In this document: piece after piece, positions 16,886 to 26,322 of the stretch
Layout of the letters: each line of letters begins with the position of its first letter
Position numbering within the stretch: the stretch's first letter is position 1
From: Scrofimicrobium sp. R131
Lineage (GTDB): Bacteria; Actinomycetota; Actinomycetes; Actinomycetales; Actinomycetaceae
DNA length: 64,000 bases
Direction: 5' to 3'
NCBI RefSeq assembly: GCF_040256745.1
Contig: NZ_CP138335.1
Location: forward strand, 1,984,001-2,048,000
Program-made: the position numbers and the translations under genes
The notes under the pieces: model-generated
What the model was told of the DNA's origin: nothing
Databases searched by the model: none
What the model saw: only the letters and a program-made list of their open reading frames with translations

Positions 16886-18324
16886 TCGGTCCCCTCTTCG
16901 TCGTCAAAAATCCGCACCCCGTGGTCGGGGAGGGGAATCATCCCGGTCGGGCTCGGGCGAATCACCCGGCGCCGGGTCGGCGGCGGAGCGGGCCGCTCCT
17001 CGCTGGTGACCGAATCGACGATCCGGACCCCCTCGGAATCCTGCGAGAACCGCCAGTTCGGCAACTCCGGCAGGTCGGCAGCGCGCTGCGGGGGAAACTC
17101 GGGGGCCGGCGGGGTCTCGACCGGCAACGCCACCGGCGGCGGGGTCTCGACCGGCTGACGGCGGCGCCGGGGAGGAGTCGAGGAGAACCGCTTGGTGGTC
17201 CGCAGTTCATCCACCCGGGTGCGAACTTCCTCCCGATGGAGCAGCCGCTGGAAGATGGAGTCCCCCTCCACCTCGGCCAGTCGCACCCGGTTGCCCCGGA
17301 TGGTGACGGGCGGGGCCGCGCGGTGGGCGGCGGCTCGCGACGGAACCGGCGGAGCGGGCTTCGGCTCATCGGTCGGCAGCCACCGCTCGACCACGTTCAG
17401 GATGCCGCCAATGTCGGGGGCCTGAGCTGCCAGGTCGGTGAGCCGGTGGCCGGCAAACCGGCCGTTGGGCCGCAGCAGCGACCACGGGTACAGCACGAAG
17501 GCGCGCTGGGCGGCGCGCGGGTGCGGCACGGTCAGGGTCGGGGTCTGGATCCGCTGACCCTGGTAGTCGATCAGGTCGATGTCGAGGGTGCGCGGGCCCC
17601 AGCGTTCCACCCGCCGGCGGCCAAACTGGCGTTCAATGCTCTGGGTTAGGGCCAGCACCTCTTCGGGGGCCATGGTTGTCTGTGCCAGGACCACCGCGTT
17701 CAAGTAGTTGGCCTGCGACTGCTGTCCCGGGGCCAGCACCGGCCGGGTTAGGACCAGGGGCGAGACCGCCACCACCGTCAGACCGGGGGCTTCCCCGAGG
17801 GCCGCCACCGCCCGCGCCAGAATCTGTTGCGAGTCGCCGAGGTTTGAGCCCAGTGCCAGGACCACCTCGTGGGAAGCCGGGGCCGGGGCGGGCGACTCGA
17901 CCAGCAGGTTGGCCAACTGCGGGGGCAGCTGGGGGGCCGGCGGTGGCGGAGTCGATTCCCGGCGCCGATGGAGGGTGACGGAGACGTCGTTGAACAGGTG
18001 GGCAACGGGAGCCATCGGCTTGTGGACCGTGACGTCCACTTCCTGGACCAGCGGGTTTTGCAGCGCCATCTGCGCGAGGTGGTGAGCCAGCGTCTCCAGC
18101 AGGTAGACGGGCTTGCCTGTCAGGATCGCCACCGCGGCGTCCGCCATTTTCGAATAGTCGACCGTGTGCTGGACGTCGTCAGTTTCCGCGGCCCGACGCG
18201 CATCCACGTAGAGGGTCAGGTCGGCGGTGAACACCTGGGAACCGGAACGTTCAAAGTCGTAGACGCCGTGATGCCCGACGGCGCTCAGACCACGCAACTT
18301 GATGACATCGAGGTCCTTGCCCAC
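16882..18324 (-). CDS. folK: FolB-FolK fusion with a long disordered C-terminal tail
   Basis: Two folate enzymes are joined. Residues 1-120 are dihydroneopterin aldolase (FolB; VIKLRGLSAVGHHGVYDFER and HKPMAPV are typical), and about 153-310 are the pyrophosphokinase FolK (LALGSNLGDS, FGRRRVERWGPRTLDIDL, PHPRAAQRAFVL). A proline-rich linker joins them. After residue 315 comes an unusual tail of about 165 residues rich in Pro, Arg and Glu with no recognisable fold. In mycobacteria these are separate genes. It starts with GTG 2 nt after folP and overlaps DUF3180 by 4 nt. Confidence 0.93.
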   Translation of the reverse strand: MGKDLDVIKLRGLSAVGHHGVYDFERSGSQVFTADLTLYVDARRAAETDDVQHTVDYSKMADAAVAILTGKPVYLLETLAHHLAQMALQNPLVQEVDVTVHKPMAPVAHLFNDVSVTLHRRRESTPPPPAPQLPPQLANLLVESPAPAPASHEVVLALGSNLGDSQQILARAVAALGEAPGLTVVAVSPLVLTRPVLAPGQQSQANYLNAVVLAQTTMAPEEVLALTQSIERQFGRRRVERWGPRTLDIDLIDYQGQRIQTPTLTVPHPRAAQRAFVLYPWSLLRPNGRFAGHRLTDLAAQAPDIGGILNVVERWLPTDEPKPAPPVPSRAAAHRAAPPVTIRGNRVRLAEVEGDSIFQRLLHREEVRTRVDELRTTKRFSSTPPRRRRQPVETPPPVALPVETPPAPEFPPQRAADLPELPNWRFSQDSEGVRIVDSVTSEERPAPPPTRRRVIRPSPTGMIPLPDHGVRIFDDEEGTE

Positions 18325-18326
18325 AG

Positions 18327-19094
18327 TTACGCCCCATTCATTTGTGCCACCAACCTGCGGTTGGCTGCCACGTCATGCACTCTTACGCCCCACACCCCAG
18401 CCTGCCAGCAGAGGCGAGTGACGGCCAGCGTCCCCTCGTCCACGTTCTCCGGGTAACGTTCCCGGACGAACCGCTTCCGCGAGGCCCCCACCAGCACCGG
18501 GTATGGTTCCGCTACCCAGGTTCCCAGGTTCTCGACGATTTTCCAACACTGCGGCCCGGTGAGTGCAAAACCGAGGCCCGGATCGATGACGATGCGCTCG
18601 GCCTTGACCCCAGCCTCCCGCGCGCGCTCCACCTGGGCCAGCGTCTCGTCGAGGACGTCCTGGAGGACGTCCCGATAGCTCTCATCCAGGTCCGGATCCC
18701 CGGGAAAACCGCGCCAATGCTGGACGATGTAACCAACATCTCCCTCGGCCACCACCCGGTTCATTTCCGGATCGAAGCAGCCCCCCGAAATGTCATTCAC
18801 GTAGTGCACGCCCGCGTCGATGGCTCGGCGAGCAGTGTCCGCGTGAATCGTATCCACAGACACGCGCAGGCCCTCACTCAACAGCACCGGCAGCACCGGA
18901 GCCAGGCGGTGCCACTCCTCTTCCACGCTGATTCGGGTCGAACCGGGTCGGGTCGACTCGGCCCCCACGTCAATCAGGTCGGCGCCCTCGGCCCACAGGT
19001 CCAGCCCGTGCGCAATCGCGTCGGCCGGGCTGAGCCAGCGGCCCCCGTCAGAGAACGAGTCGGGCGTCACGTTCAAGACACCCATCAGTTTCAC
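18327..19094 (-). CDS. folP: Dihydropteroate synthase FolP
   Basis: FolP condenses p-aminobenzoate with dihydropterin diphosphate and is the target of sulphonamides. The GTG at 19094 gives a 255-residue protein beginning just before the family signature MGVLNVTPDSFSDGG; an open frame that continues upstream lies inside folE and does not look like protein. Other motifs are VGAESTRPGS, VNDISGG, DPGLGFA and GASRKRF. The start overlaps the folE stop as GTGA. It lies between folE and folB-folK in one operon. Confidence 0.95.
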   Translation of the reverse strand: MKLMGVLNVTPDSFSDGGRWLSPADAIAHGLDLWAEGADLIDVGAESTRPGSTRISVEEEWHRLAPVLPVLLSEGLRVSVDTIHADTARRAIDAGVHYVNDISGGCFDPEMNRVVAEGDVGYIVQHWRGFPGDPDLDESYRDVLQDVLDETLAQVERAREAGVKAERIVIDPGLGFALTGPQCWKIVENLGTWVAEPYPVLVGASRKRFVRERYPENVDEGTLAVTRLCWQAGVWGVRVHDVAANRRLVAQMNGA

Positions 19095-19663
19095 CGGTGC
19101 AGCCCACTCATTCCGATCAGGCCAAACAGTTCCGAGCGGCCCTGGGCTGAGTCCAGTTCCCCGCGGAACACGCTGGTCAAGGTGGTGGCGCCGGGCTTGG
19201 CTACCCCCCGCATCGACATGCACAGGTGCTCGGCCTGCATGATGACCGCCAGCCCGCGCGGGGCCAGCATCTCTTCCACCGCGTCGGCCACCTGAGTGGT
19301 CAACCGTTCCTGCACCTGCAGGCGGCGGGCGTAGCCTTCGACCAGGCGGCCAATCTTGGACAGCCCGGTCACGCGGCCACCGCTCGGGAGGTAGGCCACG
19401 TGGGCGTGACCTGAGAACGGCAGCAGGTGGTGTTCGCACAGGGTGCGAAACTCAATGTCGCGCACCAGAACCAGTTCTTTACTGTCGACCGCGAAGGTGG
19501 TTCGCAGGTGATCGCGCGGATCCTCGTCGTAGCCGCGGACCAGCTCCGCCCAGGATCGGGCGACGCGGTCCGGGGTGCGGCGCAGGCCATCCCGATCCGG
19601 GTCTTCCCCAATGGCAGCCAGCAGGGCGCGAGTCGCCTCGCGGATGGCGTCCTGATCAACCAT
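19091..19663 (-). CDS. folE: GTP cyclohydrolase I FolE
   Basis: FolE opens GTP to dihydroneopterin triphosphate, the first step of folate synthesis. The 190-residue protein has the zinc-binding CEHHLLPFSGHAHVAYLP motif, the LSKIGRLVEGYARRLQVQE helix region and the C-terminal segment QAEHLCMSMRGV. The start overlaps the ftsH stop by 1 nt (TGATG), so the folate genes are translated from the ftsH transcript. Confidence 0.97.
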   Translation of the reverse strand: MVDQDAIREATRALLAAIGEDPDRDGLRRTPDRVARSWAELVRGYDEDPRDHLRTTFAVDSKELVLVRDIEFRTLCEHHLLPFSGHAHVAYLPSGGRVTGLSKIGRLVEGYARRLQVQERLTTQVADAVEEMLAPRGLAVIMQAEHLCMSMRGVAKPGATTLTSVFRGELDSAQGRSELFGLIGMSGLHR

Positions 19664-21699
19664 CAGTTCTCCTCGTTCTTCTCCCCCGGGTCCATCCGGG
19701 TCGGATCTAGCTCAGCGGGACCGGTGGCAGGCCCGGGTTCCACCCCGAGCGGCTCGCCAAGTCGGGCCCCGGGAATGGCCGCGTCGGCCCCGTAGTTCCA
19801 GACGGGCCGTTCGGGCTGCTTCACCACATCGCGGAAAATCTCGGCCAGCTGCTGCTCGTCCAGCGTTTCCTCTTCGAGGAGGCGGACGGCCAGTCGGTCC
19901 AGCACGTCCCGGTTCCGGGTCAGAATCTCCCACGCTTCGCGGGTCGCCTCGTCCAGCAGCCGGCGGGTTTCGCGGTCAACCTGAGCGGCCACGTAGTCGG
20001 AGTATCCCTGGCCGCCACCTCGGCCCATTTCGCGGCCGAGGAACGGGTCCGTGTCCTCACTGCCCAGCTTGACCGAACCGACCTCGCTGCTCATGCCGTA
20101 GTCGGTGACCATGGCCCGAGCCGTCTTCGTGGCCTTCTGAATGTCGTTGGCGGCCCCGGTGGAGGGGTCGCGGAACACGATCTCTTCGGCCACCCGGCCG
20201 CCCATGGCGTAGACCAGGTCGTCCAGCAGCATGTTGCGGGTCTTGGAGTAGCGGTCCTCCGCGGGCATCACCATCGTGTAGCCGAGGGCACCGCCGCGGG
20301 GCAGGATCGTCACCTTGGTGACCGGATCGGTGTAGTGCAGGGCAGCGGCGCAGAGGGCGTGACCGCCCTCGTGGTAGGCGGTGACCGCCTTGTCGTGCTC
20401 GTTCATCACCCGGGTCCGCTTCTGGGGCCCGGCAATCACCCGGTCAATCGCCTCGTCAATGGCGCGGGAGTCGATCAGGTCCGCGTTCGAGCGGGCGGTC
20501 AGCAGGGCCGCCTCGTTCAGCACGTTTGCCAGGTCGGCGCCGGTAAAGCCCGGGGTGCGCTTGGCAATCGCGGCCAGGTCCACGTCCTGGGTCAGCGGTT
20601 TGCCCCGCGAGTGTACCCGAAGAATCTCGGCCCGCCCCTTCAGGTTCGGCGCTTCCACGGCGATTTGACGGTCGAAACGACCGGGACGCAGCAGGGCCGG
20701 GTCCAGGATGTCGGGCCGGTTGGTGGCCGCAATCATGATCACGTTGGTGCGGGCGTCAAAGCCGTCCAGCTCAACCAGCATCTGGTTCAGGGTCTGCTCG
20801 CGCTCGTCGTTGCCGCCGCCAATCCCCGAGCCGCGGTGACGGCCGATGGCGTCGATCTCATCGACGAAGATGATCGCCGGGGCGGCCTTCTTCGCCTTGT
20901 CGAACAGGTCGCGCACCCGCGATGCACCCACCCCGACGTACAGTTCCATGAACTCGGAGCCGGAAATTGAGAAGAACGGGACGCCCGCCTCGCCGGCCAC
21001 GGCCTTTGCCAGCAGGGTTTTACCGGTGCCGGGAGGTCCGTACAGCAGCACGCCGCGGGGAATCTTCGCCCCCACGTTGATGAACTTGGTCGGGTTGTCC
21101 AGGAACTCTTTGATTTCTTCCAGCTCTTCGACCGCTTCGTCTTCCCCGGCCACGTCCGCAAACGTCACCTCCGGGTCGGACCGGTTGAACTCGCGAGCCT
21201 TAGCGTTGCCGAAGCCGCCCATCATCTTGCCACCAGCGGCCTTGGACATCAGCCACCAGAAGCCCAACAGCAGCAGCATCATCGGCAGGATCAGCTGCAG
21301 CATCGACCCCAGGAAGGACTGGGAGGGGTAGAGAGCGTTGTAGCCCTGCGGCGGCTCGGCATCGTCAATTAGGTCCAGGACCTCCTGCGACTGCACCCGC
21401 GCGTAGGGGAAGGAAATGTTCTTGCCCAGGTTCCGCTCCGGGTCGGTGACCGCGGTCGACTTGTGGACGTAATCTTCCTTCAGGGTCAGGTTCACCTGCT
21501 GGGTGCCGTCATTGACTACGGCCCGCTCAATCGGTTGGGATTTGAGGATCTCAATTCCCTCGGAGGTGACCACCGTGGCGGGCTGAACCATTCGCCAGAC
21601 AAACCAGGACATGGCCATCAGCATCAGCAGGGGCACCACGATGTATGGCCATACTCTGGCACCGGACTTCTTGGGTGCTTGCTTCTTGTCTTCAGCCAT
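19663..21699 (-). CDS. ftsH: Membrane AAA+ zinc protease FtsH
   Basis: FtsH degrades misfolded and regulatory membrane proteins. Two membrane helices (about residues 15-35 and 110-130) flank an extracellular domain. The AAA module has Walker A GPPGTGKT, Walker B IIFVDEID and the second region of homology [18 protein letters not shown]; the protease domain has HEGGH. The tail is acidic and proline-rich. The ATG at 21699 has a GGAGAG ribosome binding site, and a TTG one codon earlier is unlikely. It heads the folate gene string. Confidence 0.97.
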   Translation of the reverse strand: MAEDKKQAPKKSGARVWPYIVVPLLMLMAMSWFVWRMVQPATVVTSEGIEILKSQPIERAVVNDGTQQVNLTLKEDYVHKSTAVTDPERNLGKNISFPYARVQSQEVLDLIDDAEPPQGYNALYPSQSFLGSMLQLILPMMLLLLGFWWLMSKAAGGKMMGGFGNAKAREFNRSDPEVTFADVAGEDEAVEELEEIKEFLDNPTKFINVGAKIPRGVLLYGPPGTGKTLLAKAVAGEAGVPFFSISGSEFMELYVGVGASRVRDLFDKAKKAAPAIIFVDEIDAIGRHRGSGIGGGNDEREQTLNQMLVELDGFDARTNVIMIAATNRPDILDPALLRPGRFDRQIAVEAPNLKGRAEILRVHSRGKPLTQDVDLAAIAKRTPGFTGADLANVLNEAALLTARSNADLIDSRAIDEAIDRVIAGPQKRTRVMNEHDKAVTAYHEGGHALCAAALHYTDPVTKVTILPRGGALGYTMVMPAEDRYSKTRNMLLDDLVYAMGGRVAEEIVFRDPSTGAANDIQKATKTARAMVTDYGMSSEVGSVKLGSEDTDPFLGREMGRGGGQGYSDYVAAQVDRETRRLLDEATREAWEILTRNRDVLDRLAVRLLEEETLDEQQLAEIFRDVVKQPERPVWNYGADAAIPGARLGEPLGVEPGPATGPAELDPTRMDPGEKNEEN

Positions 21700-21728
21700 C
21701 AAATGCTCTCCACGTTTCCTGAGGGCGC

Positions 21729-22283
21729 CTAGCCGCCGTATACGTGCGGGGCCAGCGTCCCGACACAGTTGAGGTTGCGGTACTTCTGGTCGTAGTCCAG
21801 ACCGTAACCGACCACAAACTCGTTTGGAATGTCGAAGCCGACGTACTTGACGTCCACCTCAACGCGCTGAACGCCGGGCTTGCGCAGCGCCGCCGCGATC
21901 TGGACGGAGGCCGCCCCGCGAGTTTCCAAGTTGTCTTTCAGCCAGGCCAAGGTCAGGCCCGAATCGATGATGTCTTCCACGATCAGCACGTGGCGTCCGT
22001 GCACATCTGTGTCCAGGTCCTTCAGAATCCGGACCACCCCGGAGGACTTGGTCCCCGAGCCGTAGGAAGAAATTGCCATCCAGTCGATTTCCACCGCTGA
22101 CTTCAGTTTCCGGGTCAGGTCGGCCACCACCATCAGGGCCCCGTGCAGCACCCCGACCACCAGGAAATCTCGGCCCGCGTAGTCCGAGTCAATCTGCTCA
22201 GCCAACTCCTGGAGCCGCTGTTGAATCTGCTCCTCAGTGATGAGGACTTTCTCAAGATCGTTGCCCAGCTGTGCTGCTTCCAT
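21729..22283 (-). CDS. hpt: Hypoxanthine phosphoribosyltransferase
   Basis: The enzyme salvages hypoxanthine and guanine using PRPP. The 184-residue protein has the PRPP loop VLIVEDIIDSGLTL and the downstream KYVGFDIPNEFVVGYGLDYDQKYRNL segment typical of bacterial HPRT. The ATG at 22283 (MEAAQLG) has AAGGA 5 nt upstream; the in-frame ATG two codons earlier has the same sequence too close to work. It sits between tilS and ftsH as in other actinobacteria and ends 30 nt before the ftsH start. Confidence 0.94.
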   Translation of the reverse strand: MEAAQLGNDLEKVLITEEQIQQRLQELAEQIDSDYAGRDFLVVGVLHGALMVVADLTRKLKSAVEIDWMAISSYGSGTKSSGVVRILKDLDTDVHGRHVLIVEDIIDSGLTLAWLKDNLETRGAASVQIAAALRKPGVQRVEVDVKYVGFDIPNEFVVGYGLDYDQKYRNLNCVGTLAPHVYGG

Positions 22284-22343
22284 AGCCATCCTTTGATTAC
22301 CCGGGTGAGACTAGCGTCCACTCAAGATTGCCACAGTTCCCAC

Positions 22344-23450
22344 CTACTGGGCATCTTCATTCGCCCACAGCGTGGAGGGCGCGAACTCCAGGCCGGACCC
22401 GCGCCGGCGCACCCGCACCGCCCCGGGCAGCCAGGTGGGCCCCTGCCCGTGCCAGTTTGTGACCAACCTGTCCACGTTTTCGAGGTGAACGCTGGCCAGC
22501 TCGCCCGCCACCGCCCCGCATTCGAGGGCCAGTTGCCGGTAGAGCCGGCGCCGGATTGCCGCCGGGAGGGCCCGGGTGGGGGCCACCGGGATTAGCCGGT
22601 GTCCGTCCGCGCTGCGGGTTTGCAGCCGGGCCACCTGGGCATCGGCCAACTCGGTCAGCGCCTGCTCGTCATCTTGCAGTTGGCGCGCGGTGCGGGCGAG
22701 CGCGGGGGCGACGTCCTGGCCGAGGGCCCGCTCCAGCGCCGGCAGCGCCCAGGCTCGGACCGCGGCTCGTCGAAGCGGCTCATCGGCGGCGGTCCGCCAG
22801 TGAGAGTCGACCCGGTTGGTCGGGTCCTCCACCGGCTCCAGCCCCAGGCTTTGGCAGCAGGCCACCGTGTCGGCCCGGCGCAGGTCAAGCAGGGGTCGGC
22901 CCAGGAACAGCCCCGGGGCCAGTTGGGTGCGTCGAGCCATGGCACCGAGCGAGCGCGCCCCCGAACCGCGGGCCAGGCGCAGCAGCACCGTTTCGGCCTG
23001 GTCGTCGAGGGTGTGGCCCAGCAAAATGTCGACCGTGTCGGCGCCGGTTTCGGCCTGCAGTTCCAGGGCCGCCTGGCGCAGGGAGCGGTGGCGCCGGTCG
23101 CGGGCCTCCCCTTCGGGTCCGGTCCACTCGCCTGAGGGCTCCGGCCGAACCACCCGGGCCCGCTCGGCCCCCAGGTCACGCAGCAGTTGAACCACCCCGG
23201 CTGCTTCGCCTGCTGACTCGGCCCTGATCCCGTGGTCGACGGTGATGGGACTGACCGGCACCCCCTGGCGGGCGGCCAGGTCGAGCGCGGTCACGGCCAA
23301 CGCCAGCGAGTCAGCGCCTCCGGAGACGCCCACCACCAGCGCGTCGGGGGTGTGCTCGCGCAGGTAGGCGCGGACCGCCAGCGAGACGGCCCGGACCGGG
23401 GCGGGAGGCTTGGGACCAACCAGGTCGGTGGCCGAGCTAGACAACCCCAA
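22344..23450 (-). CDS. tilS: tRNA(Ile)-lysidine synthetase TilS
   Basis: TilS converts the wobble C of the CAU-anticodon tRNA(Ile) into lysidine. The N-terminal PP-loop ATPase motif SGGADS is at residues 43-48, followed by VDHGIRAES and the HTLDDQAETVLLRLARGSG region. The C-terminal portion is the helical substrate-binding domain of the short actinobacterial type. The start is uncertain: the TTG at 23450 overlaps the end of the upstream gene by 14 nt, and the TTG at 23444 is also possible. Confidence 0.92.
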   Translation of the reverse strand: MGLSSSATDLVGPKPPAPVRAVSLAVRAYLREHTPDALVVGVSGGADSLALAVTALDLAARQGVPVSPITVDHGIRAESAGEAAGVVQLLRDLGAERARVVRPEPSGEWTGPEGEARDRRHRSLRQAALELQAETGADTVDILLGHTLDDQAETVLLRLARGSGARSLGAMARRTQLAPGLFLGRPLLDLRRADTVACCQSLGLEPVEDPTNRVDSHWRTAADEPLRRAAVRAWALPALERALGQDVAPALARTARQLQDDEQALTELADAQVARLQTRSADGHRLIPVAPTRALPAAIRRRLYRQLALECGAVAGELASVHLENVDRLVTNWHGQGPTWLPGAVRVRRRGSGLEFAPSTLWANEDAQ

Positions 23451-24303
23451 CCCGCTTCTGCCACCGCGCCGGGTCGGTCAGTTCGGGGCCGCTGGGCAGG
23501 GCTGTCGGGCCCGCCAGCAGCGCGGCCAGGCGGCGCGGATGGGAGCGGACGTCGAGGACGGTCAGGAACTGGCGGGCGTCAAAGCGAAGCCGGTCCAGTT
23601 CGGCCCTGGATCGGTCCACCCCGGGCAGACGCAGACAGGAATGCAGGAAGGAGGGGCTGCCCTGGTGCTGGCGAATCCAGTTGATCGAGGGCATTTCCCG
23701 CGGGGTTAGGTCCTCGAGGGACAGGTCGATCAGTTCCTCCAGCAGCGCTACCGCCTCGGTGAAACTGTCAGAGCCGCGGGGAAGCTGCCCCAGACCTTGA
23801 CCCAGGTGCACGCCCACCCACGGCACCTGCCGCAGGAGGCGTTCCCAAAGCGCGGCGCGCAGGGCCACCAGGCGGGAGAAGTCGGTCCGGTCGAACCGGT
23901 TGTCGGTTGCCACCTGCCAAACGTTCGGGGCCACCAGGACCGTCCGGAGGGCGTCGCCCCGGTCCCACCAGGAGGTCAGCAGTTCACCGGACGCGCGGCT
24001 GAGTCCCACCGCCGCCTCGGCCAACCCCCAGCTGGAGTCGCGCCCAACCAGGGTGGGCCCGGAACTACTTTGACCGAGGGTGCGGGTGAGCGCGTGGATC
24101 AGGCCGTGGCGATCGACCACCAGGGGTTCACTCAGTTGGACGGGACCCGGCAGGAGGGCGTACCGGTCGGCCCGTCGCTCAGCCCAGCGCGCGCCTTCGC
24201 GCAATCTCTGGACGGCGGCCCGGCTCCCAGCCGAGGAAATCCGCGGCCCGGCCGGGGTGAGCAGACACGTCCAGCGGTCCACCCGGTTCCAAGGCACATT
24301 CAT
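23437..24303 (-). CDS. Zincin_2 / DUF2342-like protein lacking the HExxH zinc motif
   Basis: In actinobacteria a zinc metalloprotease-like gene of the Zincin_2 (DUF2342) family lies between dacB and tilS; this gene occupies that place. Family landmarks survive: VDW/VDR N-terminus, DFSRLVALR followed by VPWVGVHL (the family has VALHEVTH...VPWVRAHL as I recall). The zinc-binding HExxH is replaced by RAALW at residues 149-153, so metal-dependent catalysis looks impossible. The protein is also short (288 residues). The frame is fully open and the gene has its own leaderless-type promoter, so it is not an obvious pseudogene. Confidence 0.65.
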   Translation of the reverse strand: MNVPWNRVDRWTCLLTPAGPRISSAGSRAAVQRLREGARWAERRADRYALLPGPVQLSEPLVVDRHGLIHALTRTLGQSSSGPTLVGRDSSWGLAEAAVGLSRASGELLTSWWDRGDALRTVLVAPNVWQVATDNRFDRTDFSRLVALRAALWERLLRQVPWVGVHLGQGLGQLPRGSDSFTEAVALLEELIDLSLEDLTPREMPSINWIRQHQGSPSFLHSCLRLPGVDRSRAELDRLRFDARQFLTVLDVRSHPRRLAALLAGPTALPSGPELTDPARWQKRVGVV

Positions 24304-24309
24304 GCCATT

Positions 24310-24315
24310 ATTCTA
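24310..24315 (-). promoter_or_regulatory. -10 element of the Zincin_2-like gene (leaderless)
   Basis: TAGAAT on the minus strand, exactly 6 nt before the ATG at 24303, in the 26-nt gap after dacB. Confidence 0.6.
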
Positions 24316-24329
24316 ACTGCGCCCGCCCG

Positions 24330-25724
24330 CTAGTTGGCTTCGACCAGCGAGGTGACGAAGTCGTCGATCGGGTCGCGGGCCAGGTATCCGGTCCAGCCGG
24401 GGGCGTTATCCACCCCGACCGCGAAGAGGAGCTGCTGCCCGCCGGCGGTGGTGACCACCCCGGTCAGGCTGGAGACCGATCCGAGCGATCCCGTTTTGGC
24501 CTGCAGGTTTCCGGCGGTGGAGGGCGAGCCAAACCGCTCGTCCAGGGTGCCGACCGTGCCGCCGCGGGGCAGCAACCGGAGCAGTTCCGCTGAGGACGAC
24601 CCGGGCCGCAAGCTGGCCTCCAGCGCGTCCACCAGCACGTGCGGGGGCACCTTTGAGTTTGAGCTCAACCCGGAGCAGTCCTCCAGGGTCAACCCGGTGG
24701 TGTCGACCCCGAGCTGCTGCAGCTGATCGATCAGGTGAGCGGTGGCCCCGGCGAAGGTGGTCGGCGCGCCCTGCTTGAGCGCGCTCAGATGGCAGTACTG
24801 TTCGGCCATCGTGTTGTCCGAGGTGCGCAGCAGGAACGCAATCTGTTCGTACTGGGGGGCCGAGTCGACGTGGGCCACCGGTTCGGCCTCCGCCGGGGCG
24901 GTGCCGACCGCGACCGAGTCGACGGCGATCCCCTGGCCGCGCAGCGCCTCCGCGAACGTATTCGCCACCTCGGCCGCCGAGTTGTCGACAAATTCCCACG
25001 CACCGGGGGAGGTTCGCCCGGTGTCAATCGCATAAGGGCCGACGTCGCCCGCGAAGTCGGTCACCTCCTGCGCGGTCCAGGCCGGCAGGCGGGAGTCCCC
25101 CTCGAACAGCCGATCCTGGTAGGCCAATTTCACCTGCTTGACGCCCTGGGAGGTGAGCGCGCTGGCCGTCTGCTGGGCCAGGTCGGCGAGTCCGGCCTGA
25201 CCGTTGACCGTGCCGGTGCTGGTCCCGGCGGTCAGCAGCAGATCGCCCTGCCCCCACAGGTACAGGGTCGAGCCAACCCGCGACACCCCGGTCTGCAGCG
25301 GCTCCGTCGCATCGAGGTCCTCCAGTGCCACCAGGGTGGTCAGCACCTTCAGGATGGAGGCCGGCGTGTGCCCGTCGCGCCCGCCCTGGTCCAGCAGCAC
25401 CTCACCCGTGTCGGCATCTTTGATGTACGCCCAGGCAGTCCAGCCGCTCTGCTGAGCCAACTCGGCCAGGGGTTGCCACAGGGTCTGGACCTGAGTCGGG
25501 GTGAGGGCCCGGGCCGGATCGGGGGTCCGAACCGGCAGCGCCGCCAGGTCCAGGCCGGACTGCGGCTCGGGCGGGGCCGCGTAGGTTTGGCCTCGGAAAA
25601 GGGTGACGGAGGAGGGAAGGTGCTCGCCGGGGCCGAGCAGGCCTCCGGCCCAAATCCCCCACGCGCCCACGCCCAGGACCACGGCCCCGGCCCCCACCAG
25701 GGCGGCAATCTTGCGTGGTTTCAC
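24330..25724 (-). CDS. dacB: D-alanyl-D-alanine carboxypeptidase/endopeptidase DacB (PBP4, peptidase S13)
   Basis: A low-molecular-mass class C penicillin-binding protein that trims or cleaves peptidoglycan stem peptides outside the membrane. An N-terminal hydrophobic segment (residues 7-30) is a signal anchor. The three active-site motifs are SILK (Ser123, Lys126), SDN in RTSDNTMAEQ, and KTG in LQAKTGSLGSV. The long insert between the first two motifs is typical of S13. The GTG start at 25724 has a GGAGG ribosome binding site. It is divergent from ppa, as in mycobacteria. Confidence 0.94.
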   Translation of the reverse strand: MKPRKIAALVGAGAVVLGVGAWGIWAGGLLGPGEHLPSSVTLFRGQTYAAPPEPQSGLDLAALPVRTPDPARALTPTQVQTLWQPLAELAQQSGWTAWAYIKDADTGEVLLDQGGRDGHTPASILKVLTTLVALEDLDATEPLQTGVSRVGSTLYLWGQGDLLLTAGTSTGTVNGQAGLADLAQQTASALTSQGVKQVKLAYQDRLFEGDSRLPAWTAQEVTDFAGDVGPYAIDTGRTSPGAWEFVDNSAAEVANTFAEALRGQGIAVDSVAVGTAPAEAEPVAHVDSAPQYEQIAFLLRTSDNTMAEQYCHLSALKQGAPTTFAGATAHLIDQLQQLGVDTTGLTLEDCSGLSSNSKVPPHVLVDALEASLRPGSSSAELLRLLPRGGTVGTLDERFGSPSTAGNLQAKTGSLGSVSSLTGVVTTAGGQQLLFAVGVDNAPGWTGYLARDPIDDFVTSLVEAN

Positions 25725-25827
25725 GGTTTCCTCCGTTAGAGTGGATAATCAGGTAATACTCTAGTTCAAGGCGAGCCGGAAAAGTTCCCGGATAGAGTTG
25801 GCGGCGGCTAGCTAGGAGGCAGTCACA

Positions 25828-26322
25828 ATGGAATTTGACGTCACGATCGAGATTCCCAAGGGGAACCGGAACAAGTACGAAATCGACCACGAGACCGGTC
25901 GGATCCGCCTGGACCGGATGCTGTTCACCTCTACTCGCTACCCGGATGACTACGGCTTCATTGACGACACCCTGGGTGAAGACGGCGACCCGCTGGACGC
26001 ACTGGTCCTGCTGGAAGAGCCGACTTTCCCCGGGTGCCTGATTCGCTGCCGGGCTCTCGGCATGTTCCGGATGAAGGACGAGATGGGCGGGGACGACAAG
26101 GTCCTGTGCGTCCCGGCCGCCGATCACCGGGCCGCCTGGCGCACCGAGATTGACGACGTCTCCGAGTACCACCGGCTGGAGATCCAGCACTTCTTCGAGG
26201 TGTATAAGGACCTCGAACCCGGGAAGTCAGTTGAGGGCGCCCACTGGGTGGGCCGCGAGGAAGCGGAAGAGGAGATTCTCCGCTCGTTTGCCCGGGCCAA
26301 GGAGCACGAGGCGAAGCACTAG
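25828..26322 (+). CDS. ppa: Inorganic pyrophosphatase (family I)
   Basis: The enzyme hydrolyses pyrophosphate in the cytoplasm and drives biosynthesis. The 164-residue length is standard. Metal-binding motifs are visible: [22 protein letters not shown] (the DxDPxD signature) and the KDLEPGKSV segment near the C-terminus. AGGAGG precedes the ATG by about 7 nt. The stop overlaps that of the convergent PucR gene by 4 nt (CTAG). Confidence 0.97.
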   Translation: MEFDVTIEIPKGNRNKYEIDHETGRIRLDRMLFTSTRYPDDYGFIDDTLGEDGDPLDALVLLEEPTFPGCLIRCRALGMFRMKDEMGGDDKVLCVPAADHRAAWRTEIDDVSEYHRLEIQHFFEVYKDLEPGKSVEGAHWVGREEAEEEILRSFARAKEHEAKH

